From JAEUPI01 sp046348365 (lineage in GTDB: Bacteria; Pseudomonadota; Gammaproteobacteria; Burkholderiales; Burkholderiaceae_C), in contig JAXMEL010000007.1 of assembly GCA_046348365.1 (NCBI GenBank), positions 62,001-126,000 of the forward strand: a stretch of DNA of 64,000 nt, given 5' to 3'. The notes under the pieces were generated by a model. It was given only the letters and a program-made list of their open reading frames with translations. It was not told the origin of the DNA and did not search any database. This document shows, piece by piece, positions 51,856 through 60,908 of this stretch (the first letter of the stretch is position 1; each line of letters starts with the position of its first letter). The position numbers were made by a program, and so were the translations under genes.

Positions 51856-53685
51856 TCAAGCGCCCTGCATCTTCACCTGCAGCGCCCGCAACGCAGCTTC
51901 ATCGAGCGTCTCGTGCTGCAGCAGCTCCTGCGCGCCCTGCTCCAGCACGGCGCCGTGCGTGCGTAGCAGGCCTTGCGCGCGCTGCAGCGCCGATTCGAGC
52001 AGCGCGCGCACCGCCTCGTCGATGCGCTGCTGCGTCTGCTCCGACACCGCGGGCCGCGGCTGCGCCCAATCGGCCGGCACCTCGAGCAGCGCCGAGCGCG
52101 GCGGCTCGAAAGTCACCGGGCCGAGCGAGGCCTCCATGCCATGGCGCATCACCATCTCGCGCGCCAGGTCGGTGGCCTTGGCCAGATCGTCGGCCGCGCC
52201 GGTCGAGGTGCAGTCGAGCGCCACCTGCTCGGCCGCGCGGCCGCCGAGCAGCACCGCGAGCCGCGTTTCCAGTGCATCGCGCGTCAGCAGGTAGCGGTCT
52301 TCGGTGGGGCGCTGGATGGTGTAGCCGAGCGCGCCGATGCCGCGCGGAATGATCGACACCTTGTGCACCGGGTCGCTGCCCGGCAACGCGAGCGCCACCA
52401 GCGCGTGCCCCATCTCGTGATAGGCCACGATGCGGCGCTCCTTCTCGCCCAGCAGCCGGTTGCGCCGCTCGAGCCCGGCCACGATGCGCTCCACCGCAGC
52501 CGTGAAATCAACCATCGCCACACGCTCGGCCTTGCGCCGCGTCGCGGCGAGCGCCGCCTCGTTCACCAGGTTGGCCAGATCAGCGCCGCTGAAGCCCGGC
52601 GTCAGCGCGGCCACGTCGTCGAGCTTCACCGACGGGTCGAGTGAAACCTTGCGCACGTGCACGCGCAGGATGTCGGTGCGGCCGCGCTTGTCGGGCCGGT
52701 CCACCAGCACCTGCCGATCGAAGCGGCCGGCGCGCAGCAGCGCCGGGTCGAGGATCTCGGGCCGGTTGGTCGCCGCCAGGATGATCAGCCCCGCCGAGGT
52801 GTCGAAGCCGTCCATCTCGGCCAGCAGCTGGTTGAGCGTCTGCTCCTTCTCGTCGTGCCCGCCGAAGCTGCCGAAGGCGCCGCGCGCGCGGCCCAGCGCG
52901 TCGAGCTCGTCGATGAAGATGATCGCCGGCGCCTTGGCGCGCGCCTGTTCGAACAGGTCGCGCACGCGCGCTGCGCCGACGCCCACGAACATCTCCACGA
53001 ACTCGCTGCCCGAGATCGAGAAGAACGGCACCCCGGCCTCGCCGGCCACCGCCTTGGCCAGCAGCGTCTTGCCGGTGCCCGGCGGCCCGACGAGCAGCAC
53101 GCCGCGCGGAATGTGCGCGCCGAGGCGGCCGTATTGCTGCGGATGCTTGAGGAAGTCGACCACCTCCTCCAGCTCCTGCCGCGCCTCGTCGACGCCGGCC
53201 ACGTCGGCAAAGGTCACGCCGGTGTCGGTCTCGACGTAGACCTTGGCCCGGCTCTTGCCGATCGACATGAAGCCGCCGAGCCCGCCCGAGCGGTCGGCCA
53301 TGCGGCGGATCACGAAGAACCACAACCCGAAGAACACCAGCGCCGGCACCACCCACGACAGCAGATCGCGCAGCAGCGTGCTCTCGACCACGCGCGTGTA
53401 GGGCACGTTGTACTTCTCGAGCCGCACCGCGAGGTCGGGCTCGACGCGCGTGGCCACCAGCGTGGTCTTGCGCCCGTCGGGCGACTTCAGCTTGCCGGTG
53501 ATGCTGCGGTCGGTGATCGTGACCTCGCTGATGCGGCCTTCGGCCAGCGCGTGCTCGAACTCGCTGTACGGCACCGGCTCGATCTGCATCGCGCCGCGGA
53601 ACAGCTCCTGCGCCCACACCAGCGCCAGCGCCGCGAGCAGCCAGTAGGCGACGTTCCAGGTCTGCTTGCGGTCCAGCGGCATCAC
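51856..53685 (-). CDS. FtsH-family AAA zinc metalloprotease (paralogue)
   Basis: A 609-residue membrane protease. Two membrane segments (about 11-28 and 105-127) flank a short periplasmic region. The AAA domain has Walker A GPPGTGKT (200-207), Walker B AIIFIDE (254-260) and the second region of homology NRPEILDPALLRAGRFDR; the zinc site is HEMGH (423-427) with a third acidic ligand in STGAADDLAKATDLARE. All catalytic residues look intact. It is shorter than E. coli FtsH (644) and placed with a Usp-like and a Lon-like gene rather than next to rlmE/folP, so it is probably an accessory copy. Stop-start overlaps of four bases tie the three genes together. Confidence 0.92.
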   Translation of the reverse strand: MMPLDRKQTWNVAYWLLAALALVWAQELFRGAMQIEPVPYSEFEHALAEGRISEVTITDRSITGKLKSPDGRKTTLVATRVEPDLAVRLEKYNVPYTRVVESTLLRDLLSWVVPALVFFGLWFFVIRRMADRSGGLGGFMSIGKSRAKVYVETDTGVTFADVAGVDEARQELEEVVDFLKHPQQYGRLGAHIPRGVLLVGPPGTGKTLLAKAVAGEAGVPFFSISGSEFVEMFVGVGAARVRDLFEQARAKAPAIIFIDELDALGRARGAFGSFGGHDEKEQTLNQLLAEMDGFDTSAGLIILAATNRPEILDPALLRAGRFDRQVLVDRPDKRGRTDILRVHVRKVSLDPSVKLDDVAALTPGFSGADLANLVNEAALAATRRKAERVAMVDFTAAVERIVAGLERRNRLLGEKERRIVAYHEMGHALVALALPGSDPVHKVSIIPRGIGALGYTIQRPTEDRYLLTRDALETRLAVLLGGRAAEQVALDCTSTGAADDLAKATDLAREMVMRHGMEASLGPVTFEPPRSALLEVPADWAQPRPAVSEQTQQRIDEAVRALLESALQRAQGLLRTHGAVLEQGAQELLQHETLDEAALRALQVKMQGA

Positions 53686-54374
53686 TCGCTCGCGGCGTGG
53701 TTGTTCGAGCTGGCGGCCTCGCCGACCAGCAGCACCGGCTGGCGCGCGCGCGCCAGCACGCCCGGTTGCGCCAGTGCGCGCGGCAGCACGATGAGGTCGG
53801 CCTGCGCCTCGCCCACCGCGGCGGGCAACGCTGCTTCATCGACCTGCCGCTCGGCCCAGCTGCCGCCGGCACCCCGGGCGAGCTGGGTCGCGATGCGCCG
53901 CACGGCGCCGAGTTGCGAGCGATCGGCCCACAACGCCAGCACCTTCGGCATGCGGCTCGCCTGCGCAGGCACCGAGCGCAGCGCCGCCGGCGCCACGACC
54001 ACGAGCGCGGCCTCGTCGGCCACCGCGAGCGCGGCCTGGGCCAGCGCGCCGCGCGCCGTGCGCATCGAGCAGCGCAGCTCCAGCCGCGCCGCCATGCGCT
54101 CGGTCTGCTGGCGCAGCCGCGCGGCCTGCACACGGTAGCCGCGCTCGACGTCGGGGATGTCGAACGAGGTCCAGCCCGTGCCCACGTGCGCCAGCACCTG
54201 CGTGATCGGCAGCGCCGCCGCGCGCAGCGCCAGCGTGTCTTCCACGTAGACGACGGTGAGGTCGCAGTGCACCGCCTGCGCCAGCGCGCCGGACCATTCG
54301 AGCAGCGAGGCGCACGCTGCGGCATCGTCGATCACCGCGAGCACCTGCAACGTGGCGGCGCGCGGTGCGATCAT
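53682..54374 (-). CDS. Universal-stress-like protein
   Basis: A 230-residue cytosolic protein with the alternating beta-alpha pattern of the Usp/HUP fold (TLQVLAVIDDAAACASLLEW, DLTVVYVEDTLALRAAAL, ALVVVAPAAL, DLIVLPRAL). The nucleotide-binding G-2x-G-9x-G(S/T) motif of ATP-binding Usp proteins is not obvious, so it may be a non-binding adaptor. It is sandwiched between the FtsH and Lon-like genes with four-base overlaps on both sides. A substrate-delivery or sensing role for the two proteases is inference from the gene order. Confidence 0.6.
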   Translation of the reverse strand: MIAPRAATLQVLAVIDDAAACASLLEWSGALAQAVHCDLTVVYVEDTLALRAAALPITQVLAHVGTGWTSFDIPDVERGYRVQAARLRQQTERMAARLELRCSMRTARGALAQAALAVADEAALVVVAPAALRSVPAQASRMPKVLALWADRSQLGAVRRIATQLARGAGGSWAERQVDEAALPAAVGEAQADLIVLPRALAQPGVLARARQPVLLVGEAASSNNHAASE

Positions 54375-56827
54375 GGCTTGGGCCCGCCCGCGCCGCGGAT
54401 CACTTCGACCCCACTGCGGCGCTTGACGCGACGCTCGCCGCGGCGCAGCGTGGAATACGCCTCGAGACGCGCGGCAATGCGGCCGTTGGCCGTGCGCGGG
54501 TCGGCTCGCGCCGGATCGCCCGCCGGCAAGGCGGTGAGCAGCTCCAGCGCGGCATCGACCTGCGACACCGCGTGCACCGCGAAGCGGCCGTCGCGAACGG
54601 CCTGCACGATGTCGTCGCGCAGCATCAGCATGCGCGCGTTGGCCTCGGGCACCACCACGCCGTGGCTGCCGTCGAGCCCGCGCGCGGCGCACAGATCGAA
54701 GAAGCCCTCGATCTTCTGATCCACGCCGCCCACCGCCTGCACGTCGCCGAGCTGGTTCACCGAGCCGGTGACGGCCACGCTCTGGCGCAGCGGCAGCTGG
54801 CCGATCGACGACAGCAGCGCCAGCAGCTCGGCCAGCGATGCGCTGTCGCCTTCGACCAGGCCGTACGTCTGCTCGAACACCAGGCTCGCGCTGATGGCGT
54901 GCGGGCGCAGCCGCGAGTAGCGCGCGGCGAGAAACGACGACAGGATCAGCACGCCCTTGGCATGCACCGGCCCGGCGAGGTGCGTCTCGCGCTGCACGTC
55001 GACCACCTGGCCGTCGCCGATGCGGCTGGTGGCGGTGACGCGCGTCGGCGCGCCGAAGGCCTCGCCGCCGCTCTCGTAGACGGTCAGCGCGTTGACCTGG
55101 CCCACGCGCTGCCCAGCGGTGTCGATCATCAGGATCTCGCGCAGCATCGCTTCGCGGTGGCGCTGGTCGACCCGCGCCGCACGCTCGCGGCGCGCCGCGA
55201 TCGCCGCGCGCACCTCAGGCGCATCGACCGTGGTGCGGCCGTCGCGGCGCGCGAAGTGCTCGGCCTCGACCATCACGTCGATCAGCGACTGCACGTCGGC
55301 GCTCAGCCGCGTGGCGTCGCCGGTGCGGTGCGCGGCATGGTCCAGCGCCCGTGCCAGCGCGGCCGCCGTGGGCGCGAGCAACGCGCGCTCGCGCATCGCC
55401 GCCAGCAGCGCGGCGGCGAGCCGGCTCTGCACCGCAGGCTCGCGCGGCATCTCGTCGTCGAGATCGGCCTGCACGCGGAACAGGCGCGGAAACTCGGGGT
55501 CGAGCCGCTGCAGCAGCTCGCAGATGGCACGGTCGCCGACCAGCACGACCTTGATCGCCAGCGGAATCGGCTCGGGCTCGAGCTGGATGGTCGAGACCAG
55601 GCTGTACATCTCGGCCATCGATTCGATGCGGATCTCGCGCCGCATCAGCGCGCGCTTGAGCGCCTCCCACGCGAAGGGCTGCGTCAGCAGCTTGAGCGCG
55701 TCGATCAGCAGGTAGCCGCCATTGGCCCGATGCAGCAGGCCCGGCTTGATGAGGCGGAAGTCGGTGACCAGCGCGCCGAGCCGCGCGAGGTGTTCGACGC
55801 GGCCGACGAGGTTGGAATACGAGGGCAGATCGGCCTCGACGATGCGCGAGCCGTCGTGCCCGCCGCCGTCGACCAGCAGGTTCACCTCGTAGCGCCCGAG
55901 GTCGCTGCGCGACTCGCCGAGCGCTTCGCCGGCTGCGTCGCCACCGTGGGGGCGGAAGTCCTCGGCGTGTTCCACCACGTCGTCGCGCAGCGCCTGCAGC
56001 CAGGTGTGCACCTTCGGCAGGTCCGCGTACTGCTCGAGCGTGTCGACCACCGCATGCTCGACCACCGCCAGCGTCATCGACCGCATCAGCGCGCGGATGC
56101 GGTCGGCGTGCTCCTTGCGCATGCGCATCGACGAGCGCAGCACCTTCACCAGCTGCTCCTGAATCTCGTTGACCGAACGCTGCAGCTCGTCGCGCTGCTG
56201 CGGCGTCAGCGCCTCGAACGCCTCGGTGGACAGCACCTCGCCGTCCTTCTGCGGCGCGAAGGTGAAGCCCACCGGCGTGCGCAGCATCGCCAGGCCGCGG
56301 CGCTGCGCCTCCTGGCCCACCTCTTCGAGCGCGCGCTCGGCGCGCTCCTTGTATTCGGCGTTGATGCGTTCGGCGGCGTTGACGTACTCCTCCGAGTCGA
56401 ACATCGCCGTGATCATGGTGCGCAGCTCGTCGACCAGCGCCACCATGTCGCTGCGCAGCTTGGCGCCGCGCCCGGCGGGCAGCTGCAGCGCGATCGGCCG
56501 GTGCGGCTCGGCGAAGTGGTTCACGTACACCCAATCGGCGCGCGACGCACCGTCGCGCGCCGACTGCGCGGCGATCGCCCGGCGCGCCAGCGTGCGCTTG
56601 CCGGCGCCGGGCGCTCCGCTGATGAAGAGGTGGTAGCCCTCGTGCGGCATCTCGATCGCGAAGGCAGCCGCGGCGCCGGCGCGGGCCTGGCCGACCAGCC
56701 AGTCGGCGTCGGCGGCCGCGCCTGCGCCGTCGATCAGCGGCTGCAGCGCCGCCGCATCGCAATGCACGGCGAGTTCCTCGGGGCTCAGCCGGCGCGCAGG
56801 CCGAAGTGCATCGGGTGCATCGTCCAT
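54371..56827 (-). CDS. Lon-like ATP-dependent serine protease
   Basis: An 818-residue protein of the Lon-related (LonB/AAA_32) type. Walker A is GAPGAGKRT (71-79); a long helical insert follows (about 130-290), then the AAA core (ANGGYLLIDALKLL as Walker B region) and the C-terminal S16 protease domain with the Ser-Lys dyad Ser662 (EGDSASLAELLALLSS) and Lys705 (GGVDQKIEG). It lacks the N-terminal LAN domain of classic Lon. It is the first gene of the protease module; a TTGTCA-TGT-TGACAA dyad lies 42 bases before the start codon. Confidence 0.88.
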   Translation of the reverse strand: MDDAPDALRPARRLSPEELAVHCDAAALQPLIDGAGAAADADWLVGQARAGAAAAFAIEMPHEGYHLFISGAPGAGKRTLARRAIAAQSARDGASRADWVYVNHFAEPHRPIALQLPAGRGAKLRSDMVALVDELRTMITAMFDSEEYVNAAERINAEYKERAERALEEVGQEAQRRGLAMLRTPVGFTFAPQKDGEVLSTEAFEALTPQQRDELQRSVNEIQEQLVKVLRSSMRMRKEHADRIRALMRSMTLAVVEHAVVDTLEQYADLPKVHTWLQALRDDVVEHAEDFRPHGGDAAGEALGESRSDLGRYEVNLLVDGGGHDGSRIVEADLPSYSNLVGRVEHLARLGALVTDFRLIKPGLLHRANGGYLLIDALKLLTQPFAWEALKRALMRREIRIESMAEMYSLVSTIQLEPEPIPLAIKVVLVGDRAICELLQRLDPEFPRLFRVQADLDDEMPREPAVQSRLAAALLAAMRERALLAPTAAALARALDHAAHRTGDATRLSADVQSLIDVMVEAEHFARRDGRTTVDAPEVRAAIAARRERAARVDQRHREAMLREILMIDTAGQRVGQVNALTVYESGGEAFGAPTRVTATSRIGDGQVVDVQRETHLAGPVHAKGVLILSSFLAARYSRLRPHAISASLVFEQTYGLVEGDSASLAELLALLSSIGQLPLRQSVAVTGSVNQLGDVQAVGGVDQKIEGFFDLCAARGLDGSHGVVVPEANARMLMLRDDIVQAVRDGRFAVHAVSQVDAALELLTALPAGDPARADPRTANGRIAARLEAYSTLRRGERRVKRRSGVEVIRGAGGPKP

Positions 56828-56868
56828 GCGCGCAGGCTACGCCGGTGGCCCACCGCGAGGCTTGAGAG

Positions 56869-56883
56869 TTGTCATGTTGACAA
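56869..56883. promoter_or_regulatory. Dyad upstream of the protease module
   Basis: TTGTCA-TGT-TGACAA is a perfect 6+6 dyad in the only non-coding stretch before the Lon-like gene. It may be an operator, and the TTGTCA/TTGACA halves also resemble -35 elements. A CCCCGTT further upstream loosely resembles a heat-shock -10, but without a good -35. Confidence 0.4.
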
Positions 56884-56914
56884 ACGGCGCGCAACGGGGT
56901 GTGCGACGGCCACG

Positions 56915-56936
56915 AAAAAGGCACCCGAAGGTGCCT
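56915..56936 (-). terminator. Intrinsic terminator after tRNA-Val
   Basis: AGGCACC-TTCG-GGTGCCT followed by TTTT on the minus strand, with a very stable tetraloop, 24 bases past the tRNA. It ends the lgt-dnaQ-tRNA transcript before the protease module. Confidence 0.88.
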
Positions 56937-56959
56937 GGACGTTCTTGCGCTTGCCGGTC

Positions 56960-57034
56960 TGGTGGGCGGTGCAGGGTTCGAACCTGCGACCCCTGCCGTG
57001 TGAAGGCAGTGCTCTACCGCTGAGCTAACCGCCC
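56960..57034 (-). tRNA. tRNA-Val(CAC)
   Basis: A 75-base tRNA with encoded CCA. The acceptor GGGCGGT pairs with ACCGCCC, the anticodon stem-loop is CTGCC-TTCACAC-GGCAG with anticodon CAC, and the T-arm is GCAGG-TTCGAAC-CCTGC. Discriminator A fits valine. It begins only 17 bases after the dnaQ stop codon, with no visible promoter between, so it may be cut from the dnaQ transcript. Confidence 0.95.
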
Positions 57035-57051
57035 CCGCGAAGCGGCGCGCA

Positions 57052-57759
57052 TTATGACATGGCGGCTCGCCACACCGTGCGGCCGCCGCTCGCCTGGTCG
57101 AGGTCGGCGAGCGCCGCTTCATGCGCCGCCAGCTCCTCGGCGCCGGGCTCCATGATCGGCAGCGCGAAGCTCGACAAATCCACTGCCGCGTCATGCGCCG
57201 CGCGCCCGTCGCCGGTGTCGGCGACGTCGATGACCAGGCTGTCCTGCCCGCGCGTCATGCGGATGTACACCTCGGCCAACAGGCCCGCGTCGAGCAGCGC
57301 GCCGTGCAGGCTGCGGTTGGAGTTGTCGACCTCCAGGCGCCGGCACAGCGCGTCGAGCGAGTTGGACTTGCCGGGGAACATCTCGCGGGCCATGGCCAGC
57401 GAGTCGGTGATCCTGGCCACCGCGCGCACGAACGGCGGGCGGCCGGCGCGCTCGAGCTCCTTGTCGAGAAAGCCGACGTCGAACGCGGCGTTGTGGATCA
57501 CGATCTCGGCGCCGGCCACGAATTCGAGCAGCTCGCCGGCAATGGCGGCGAACAGCGGCTTGTCGGCGAGGAACTCGTCGGTCAGGCCGTGGATCTTCAG
57601 CGCGTCCTCGCTGCTGGCGCGCTCGGGGTTCAGGTAGAAGTGCTTGTTGCGGCCGGTGAGCCGGCGGTTGACGAGCTCGATGCAGCCAATCTCGATCACG
57701 CGGTCGCCGCTCTCCGGCGACAGGCCCGTGGTTTCGGTGTCGAGGAAGATCTGCCGCAT
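57052..57759 (-). CDS. dnaQ: DNA polymerase III epsilon subunit (proofreading)
   Basis: A 235-residue DEDDh 3'-5' exonuclease. Motif I is FLDTETTGL (Asp and Glu metal ligands), motif II HNAAFDVGFLDKEL, motif III SLHGALLDAGLLAEVY with the catalytic His. The C-terminal region that binds the alpha subunit is present. It lies four bases after lgt in the same direction and directly before tRNA-Val; E. coli dnaQ is also next to a tRNA gene (aspV). Confidence 0.95.
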   Translation of the reverse strand: MRQIFLDTETTGLSPESGDRVIEIGCIELVNRRLTGRNKHFYLNPERASSEDALKIHGLTDEFLADKPLFAAIAGELLEFVAGAEIVIHNAAFDVGFLDKELERAGRPPFVRAVARITDSLAMAREMFPGKSNSLDALCRRLEVDNSNRSLHGALLDAGLLAEVYIRMTRGQDSLVIDVADTGDGRAAHDAAVDLSSFALPIMEPGAEELAAHEAALADLDQASGGRTVWRAAMS

Positions 57760-57762
57760 CGC

Positions 57763-58575
57763 TCAGCCCTTTCGCCGCCGCGCGGCCCACCACCAGATGG
57801 CGATGCCGATGAGCACCATCGGCACGCACAGCCATTGGCCGCGGCTGAGGCCCAGCGCCTGCAGGCCGAGGAAGGCATCGGGCTCGCGGAAGTACTCGGC
57901 CACGAAACGCAGCACGCCGTAGCCGACGAGGAACGCGCCCGACACCTGGCCCGTCGCCCGCGGTCGGCGCGAGTACAGCCACAGCGCAGCGAACAGCAGC
58001 AGCCCCTCGAGGGCGAACTGGTACAGCTGCGACGGATGCCGCGGCGTGGTCGTGCCCGATTGCGGAAACACCATCGCCCAGGGCAGTGCCGCGTCGGCCG
58101 GCCGGCCCCACAGCTCGCCGTTGATGAAGTTGCCGATGCGCCCTGCCGCGAGGCCGGTGGGCACGCACGGCGCGACCAGATCGCTGACCTGCAGGAACGG
58201 CCGCCGCCGCGCGCGCGCGAACAGCGCCATCGCCGCGATCACGCCCACCAGTCCGCCGTGAAACGCCATGCCGCCCTTCCACACCGCGAACGACTCGAGC
58301 GGATGCGCCGCGTAGTAGCCGGGCTTGTAGAACAGCACGTAGCCGAGCCGCCCGCCGATCACCACGCCGAGTACGCCGTAGAAAAGCAGATCCTCCACGT
58401 CGCGGCGCGTCCAGCCGGCCTGCGCGAACGCGGGCAGTTGCGTCTGCCGGATCGCGAGCCACAGGAACAGGCCGAAGGCAACGAGGTAGGTGATGCCGTA
58501 CCAGTGGATCGCCAGCGGAATGCCCAGGCGCGTCAGGTCCAGCGCCACCGGGTCGAATTGCGGATGCACCAGCAA
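57763..58575 (-). CDS. lgt: Prolipoprotein diacylglyceryl transferase
   Basis: A 270-residue inner-membrane enzyme with about seven membrane segments that adds diacylglycerol to lipobox cysteines. FHGGLVGVIAA and GRIGNFINGELWGRP are the catalytic and signature blocks (essential His, Arg and Asn). It acts on lipoproteins such as the sugar dehydrogenase encoded near 32 kb. Divergent from ilvD and followed by dnaQ. Confidence 0.95.
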   Translation of the reverse strand: MLVHPQFDPVALDLTRLGIPLAIHWYGITYLVAFGLFLWLAIRQTQLPAFAQAGWTRRDVEDLLFYGVLGVVIGGRLGYVLFYKPGYYAAHPLESFAVWKGGMAFHGGLVGVIAAMALFARARRRPFLQVSDLVAPCVPTGLAAGRIGNFINGELWGRPADAALPWAMVFPQSGTTTPRHPSQLYQFALEGLLLFAALWLYSRRPRATGQVSGAFLVGYGVLRFVAEYFREPDAFLGLQALGLSRGQWLCVPMVLIGIAIWWWAARRRKG

Positions 58576-58686
58576 AGCGTCGGCTCCAGGTCGGGCGGGC
58601 GCTCATTGTCGCCGCATCGGCCGACCGCACCGCCGCCAGCGGATACGATAGACGCCGAGTCACCGATCCCCAGCAAGGACATCCGC

Positions 58687-60375
58687 ATGAGTGCCCCGAA
58701 CCGTCGTTCGAAGAACATCACCGAAGGCGTTGCCCGCGCGCCGAACCGCTCGATGTATTACGCCATGGGCTACGAGCCCGGCGACTTTGCCAAGCCGATG
58801 ATCGGCGTGGCCAACGGCCACTCGACGATCACGCCGTGCAACTCCGGCCTGCAGCGCCTGGCCGACGCCGCGGTCGACGCGCTGAAGGCCGCGGGCGCCA
58901 ACCCGCAGATCTTCGGCACGCCGACCATCAGCGACGGCATGGCCATGGGCACCGAGGGCATGAAGTACTCGCTGGTGTCGCGCGAGGTGATCGCCGATTG
59001 CGTGGAGACCTGCGTCGGCGGCCAGTGGATGGACGGCGTGATCGTGATCGGCGGCTGCGACAAGAACATGCCCGGCGGCATGATGGGCATTCTGCGCGCC
59101 AACGTGCCGGCGGTGTACGTCTACGGCGGCACCATCCTGCCCGGCCACTACAAGGGGCAGGACCTCAACATCGTCAGCGTGTTCGAGGCGGTCGGCCAGT
59201 TCTCGGCCGGCAAGATGAGCGAGGAAGACTTCTGCCAGATCGAGCGCCGCGCCATCCCCGGCAGCGGCAGCTGCGGCGGCATGTACACCGCCAACACCAT
59301 GAGCTCGGCGTTCGAGGCGCTGGGCATGAGCCTGCCGTATTCGTCGACGATGGCCAACGTGGAGAGCGAGATCGTCGACAACGTGCGCCGCGGCGCGCTG
59401 ACGCTCGTCGACGCGGTGAAGAAGGACTTGAAGCCGCGCGACATCGTCACCAAGAAGGCGATCGAAAACGCGGTGGCCGTGATCATGGCCACCGGCGGCT
59501 CAACCAATGCGGTGCTGCACTTCCTGGCGATCGCGCATGCGGCCGGCGTGCCGTGGACGATCGACGATTTCGAGCGCATGCGCAAGAAGGTACCGGTTCT
59601 GTGCGACCTCAAGCCGAGCGGGCGCTACCTGGCGATCGACCTGCACCGCGCCGGCGGCATTCCGCAGGTGATGAAGCTGTTGCTGAAGGCCGGCCTGCTG
59701 CACGGCGACTGCATGACCGTCACCGGCAAGACGGTGGCCGAGAACCTCGCCGACATCCCCGACACGCCGCGCGCCAACCAGGACGTGATCCGCCCGATCG
59801 GCGACCCGATGTACGCCCAGGGCCACCTGGCGATCCTGCGCGGCAACATCGCGCCCGAGGGCAGCGTGGCCAAGATCACCGGGCTGAAGAACCCCGTCAT
59901 CACCGGCCCTGCGCGCGTGTTCGACGACGAGCAGTCGGCGCTGGCGGCCATCATGGCCGGCCGGATCAAGCCCGGCGACGTGATGGTGCTGCGCTACCTC
60001 GGGCCGCGCGGCGGCCCCGGCATGCCCGAGATGCTGGCGCCGACGAGCGCGTTGATCGGCCAGGGCCTCGGCGAATCGGTGGGCCTGATCACCGACGGCC
60101 GCTTCTCGGGCGGCACCTGGGGCATGGTGGTCGGCCATGTGGCGCCCGAGGCCTACGAGGGCGGCGCGATCGCGCTGATCCACGAGGGCGACTCGATCAC
60201 CATCGACGCCCACAAACTGCTGCTGCAGCTCGAGGTGCCCGATGCCGAGATCGCGCGCCGCCGCGCGGCGTGGAAGGCGCCCGCGCCGCGCTACACGCGC
60301 GGCGTGCTGGCCAAGTTCTGGAAGAACGCGTCGAGCGCCAGCTACGGCGCCGTGCTCGACCGCTACGAGAGCTGA
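58687..60375 (+). CDS. ilvD: Dihydroxy-acid dehydratase
   Basis: A 562-residue Fe-S enzyme of branched-chain amino acid synthesis, making 2-keto acids from dihydroxy acids. Cysteines for the cluster are in TPCNSG, GGCDKNMPGGMMG and GSGSCGGMYTANTMSS; LDLKPSGRYLAIDLHRAGG-type and TDGRFSGGTWGMVVGHVAPEA blocks follow. The first and second cysteine spacing is that of the 2Fe-2S type. It stands alone, divergent from lgt. Confidence 0.96.
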   Translation: MSAPNRRSKNITEGVARAPNRSMYYAMGYEPGDFAKPMIGVANGHSTITPCNSGLQRLADAAVDALKAAGANPQIFGTPTISDGMAMGTEGMKYSLVSREVIADCVETCVGGQWMDGVIVIGGCDKNMPGGMMGILRANVPAVYVYGGTILPGHYKGQDLNIVSVFEAVGQFSAGKMSEEDFCQIERRAIPGSGSCGGMYTANTMSSAFEALGMSLPYSSTMANVESEIVDNVRRGALTLVDAVKKDLKPRDIVTKKAIENAVAVIMATGGSTNAVLHFLAIAHAAGVPWTIDDFERMRKKVPVLCDLKPSGRYLAIDLHRAGGIPQVMKLLLKAGLLHGDCMTVTGKTVAENLADIPDTPRANQDVIRPIGDPMYAQGHLAILRGNIAPEGSVAKITGLKNPVITGPARVFDDEQSALAAIMAGRIKPGDVMVLRYLGPRGGPGMPEMLAPTSALIGQGLGESVGLITDGRFSGGTWGMVVGHVAPEAYEGGAIALIHEGDSITIDAHKLLLQLEVPDAEIARRRAAWKAPAPRYTRGVLAKFWKNASSASYGAVLDRYES

Positions 60376-60388
60376 AGCTCGGCCCGGT

Positions 60389-60793
60389 TCAGCGGCCCGC
60401 CTTCTCGGCGCTGCCTTGCTGGGGCGGCATTTCCTGCCGGCTGGGCAGGAACGCCGTGAGCACGTCACGGTTGTGGCGCTCCTGCTCGGTCTTCTTCGGC
60501 GCGGCCTCGGGCGGCGGCTCGACCTTGCGCTGCTCGCGGATCACCGCCACGCGCTGGTTGCGGCGCCAGTTGACGCCCAGCGCATCCATCTGCCGCTGGC
60601 GCCGCTCTTCCTTGCGGGCGTCGAGCTTGTCCATCTCGCGGCGCTGGGTCAGCCCGATCGAATCGGAAAATGCCCACCACACCACGGCCAGCCCGAACGG
60701 CAGCAAGTTGGCCCACCACGACCAGGCCGCGGCGAAGCCGAACTCGCCGAACTTCATGGCCAATAGCGCGCAACCGATGACAACGAACCACAT
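60389..60793 (-). CDS. Small Trp-rich membrane protein (TIGR04438 type)
   Basis: A 134-residue protein with two hydrophobic segments rich in Trp (MWFVVIGCALLAMKFGEFG, then WSWWANLLPFGLAVVWWAF) and a charged, basic C-terminus (RREMDKLDARKEERRQRQMDAL). This is the 'small Trp-rich protein' family of betaproteobacteria, of unknown function. It is convergent with ilvD and divergent from the cytochrome c gene. Confidence 0.82.
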   Translation of the reverse strand: MWFVVIGCALLAMKFGEFGFAAAWSWWANLLPFGLAVVWWAFSDSIGLTQRREMDKLDARKEERRQRQMDALGVNWRRNQRVAVIREQRKVEPPPEAAPKKTEQERHNRDVLTAFLPSRQEMPPQQGSAEKAGR

Positions 60794-60850
60794 CGTGCAG
60801 CTCCCGAGTGACCGGCAGGGGCACGCAAGCGACGCGTCAACCGGCCGGCC

Positions 60851-60856
60851 TAGAAT
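60851..60856 (+). promoter_or_regulatory. -10-like TAGAAT before the cytochrome c gene
   Basis: CTAGAAT lies 52 bases before the ATG, the same heptamer that precedes two tRNA genes here. No convincing -35 is visible, and no FNR/FixK-type box lies in this promoter region. Confidence 0.35.
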
Positions 60857-60908
60857 TCCGTTTGAGGCCACTGTAAACGTCTCACGTCCAACGCCCTGAA
60901 AGGAATCC

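Noticed and set aside
60794..60908. FNR/FixK-type box before the cytochrome c gene
   Set aside because: The nearest candidate, TTGAGGCCACTGTAA, lacks the CAA half-site at the right distance.
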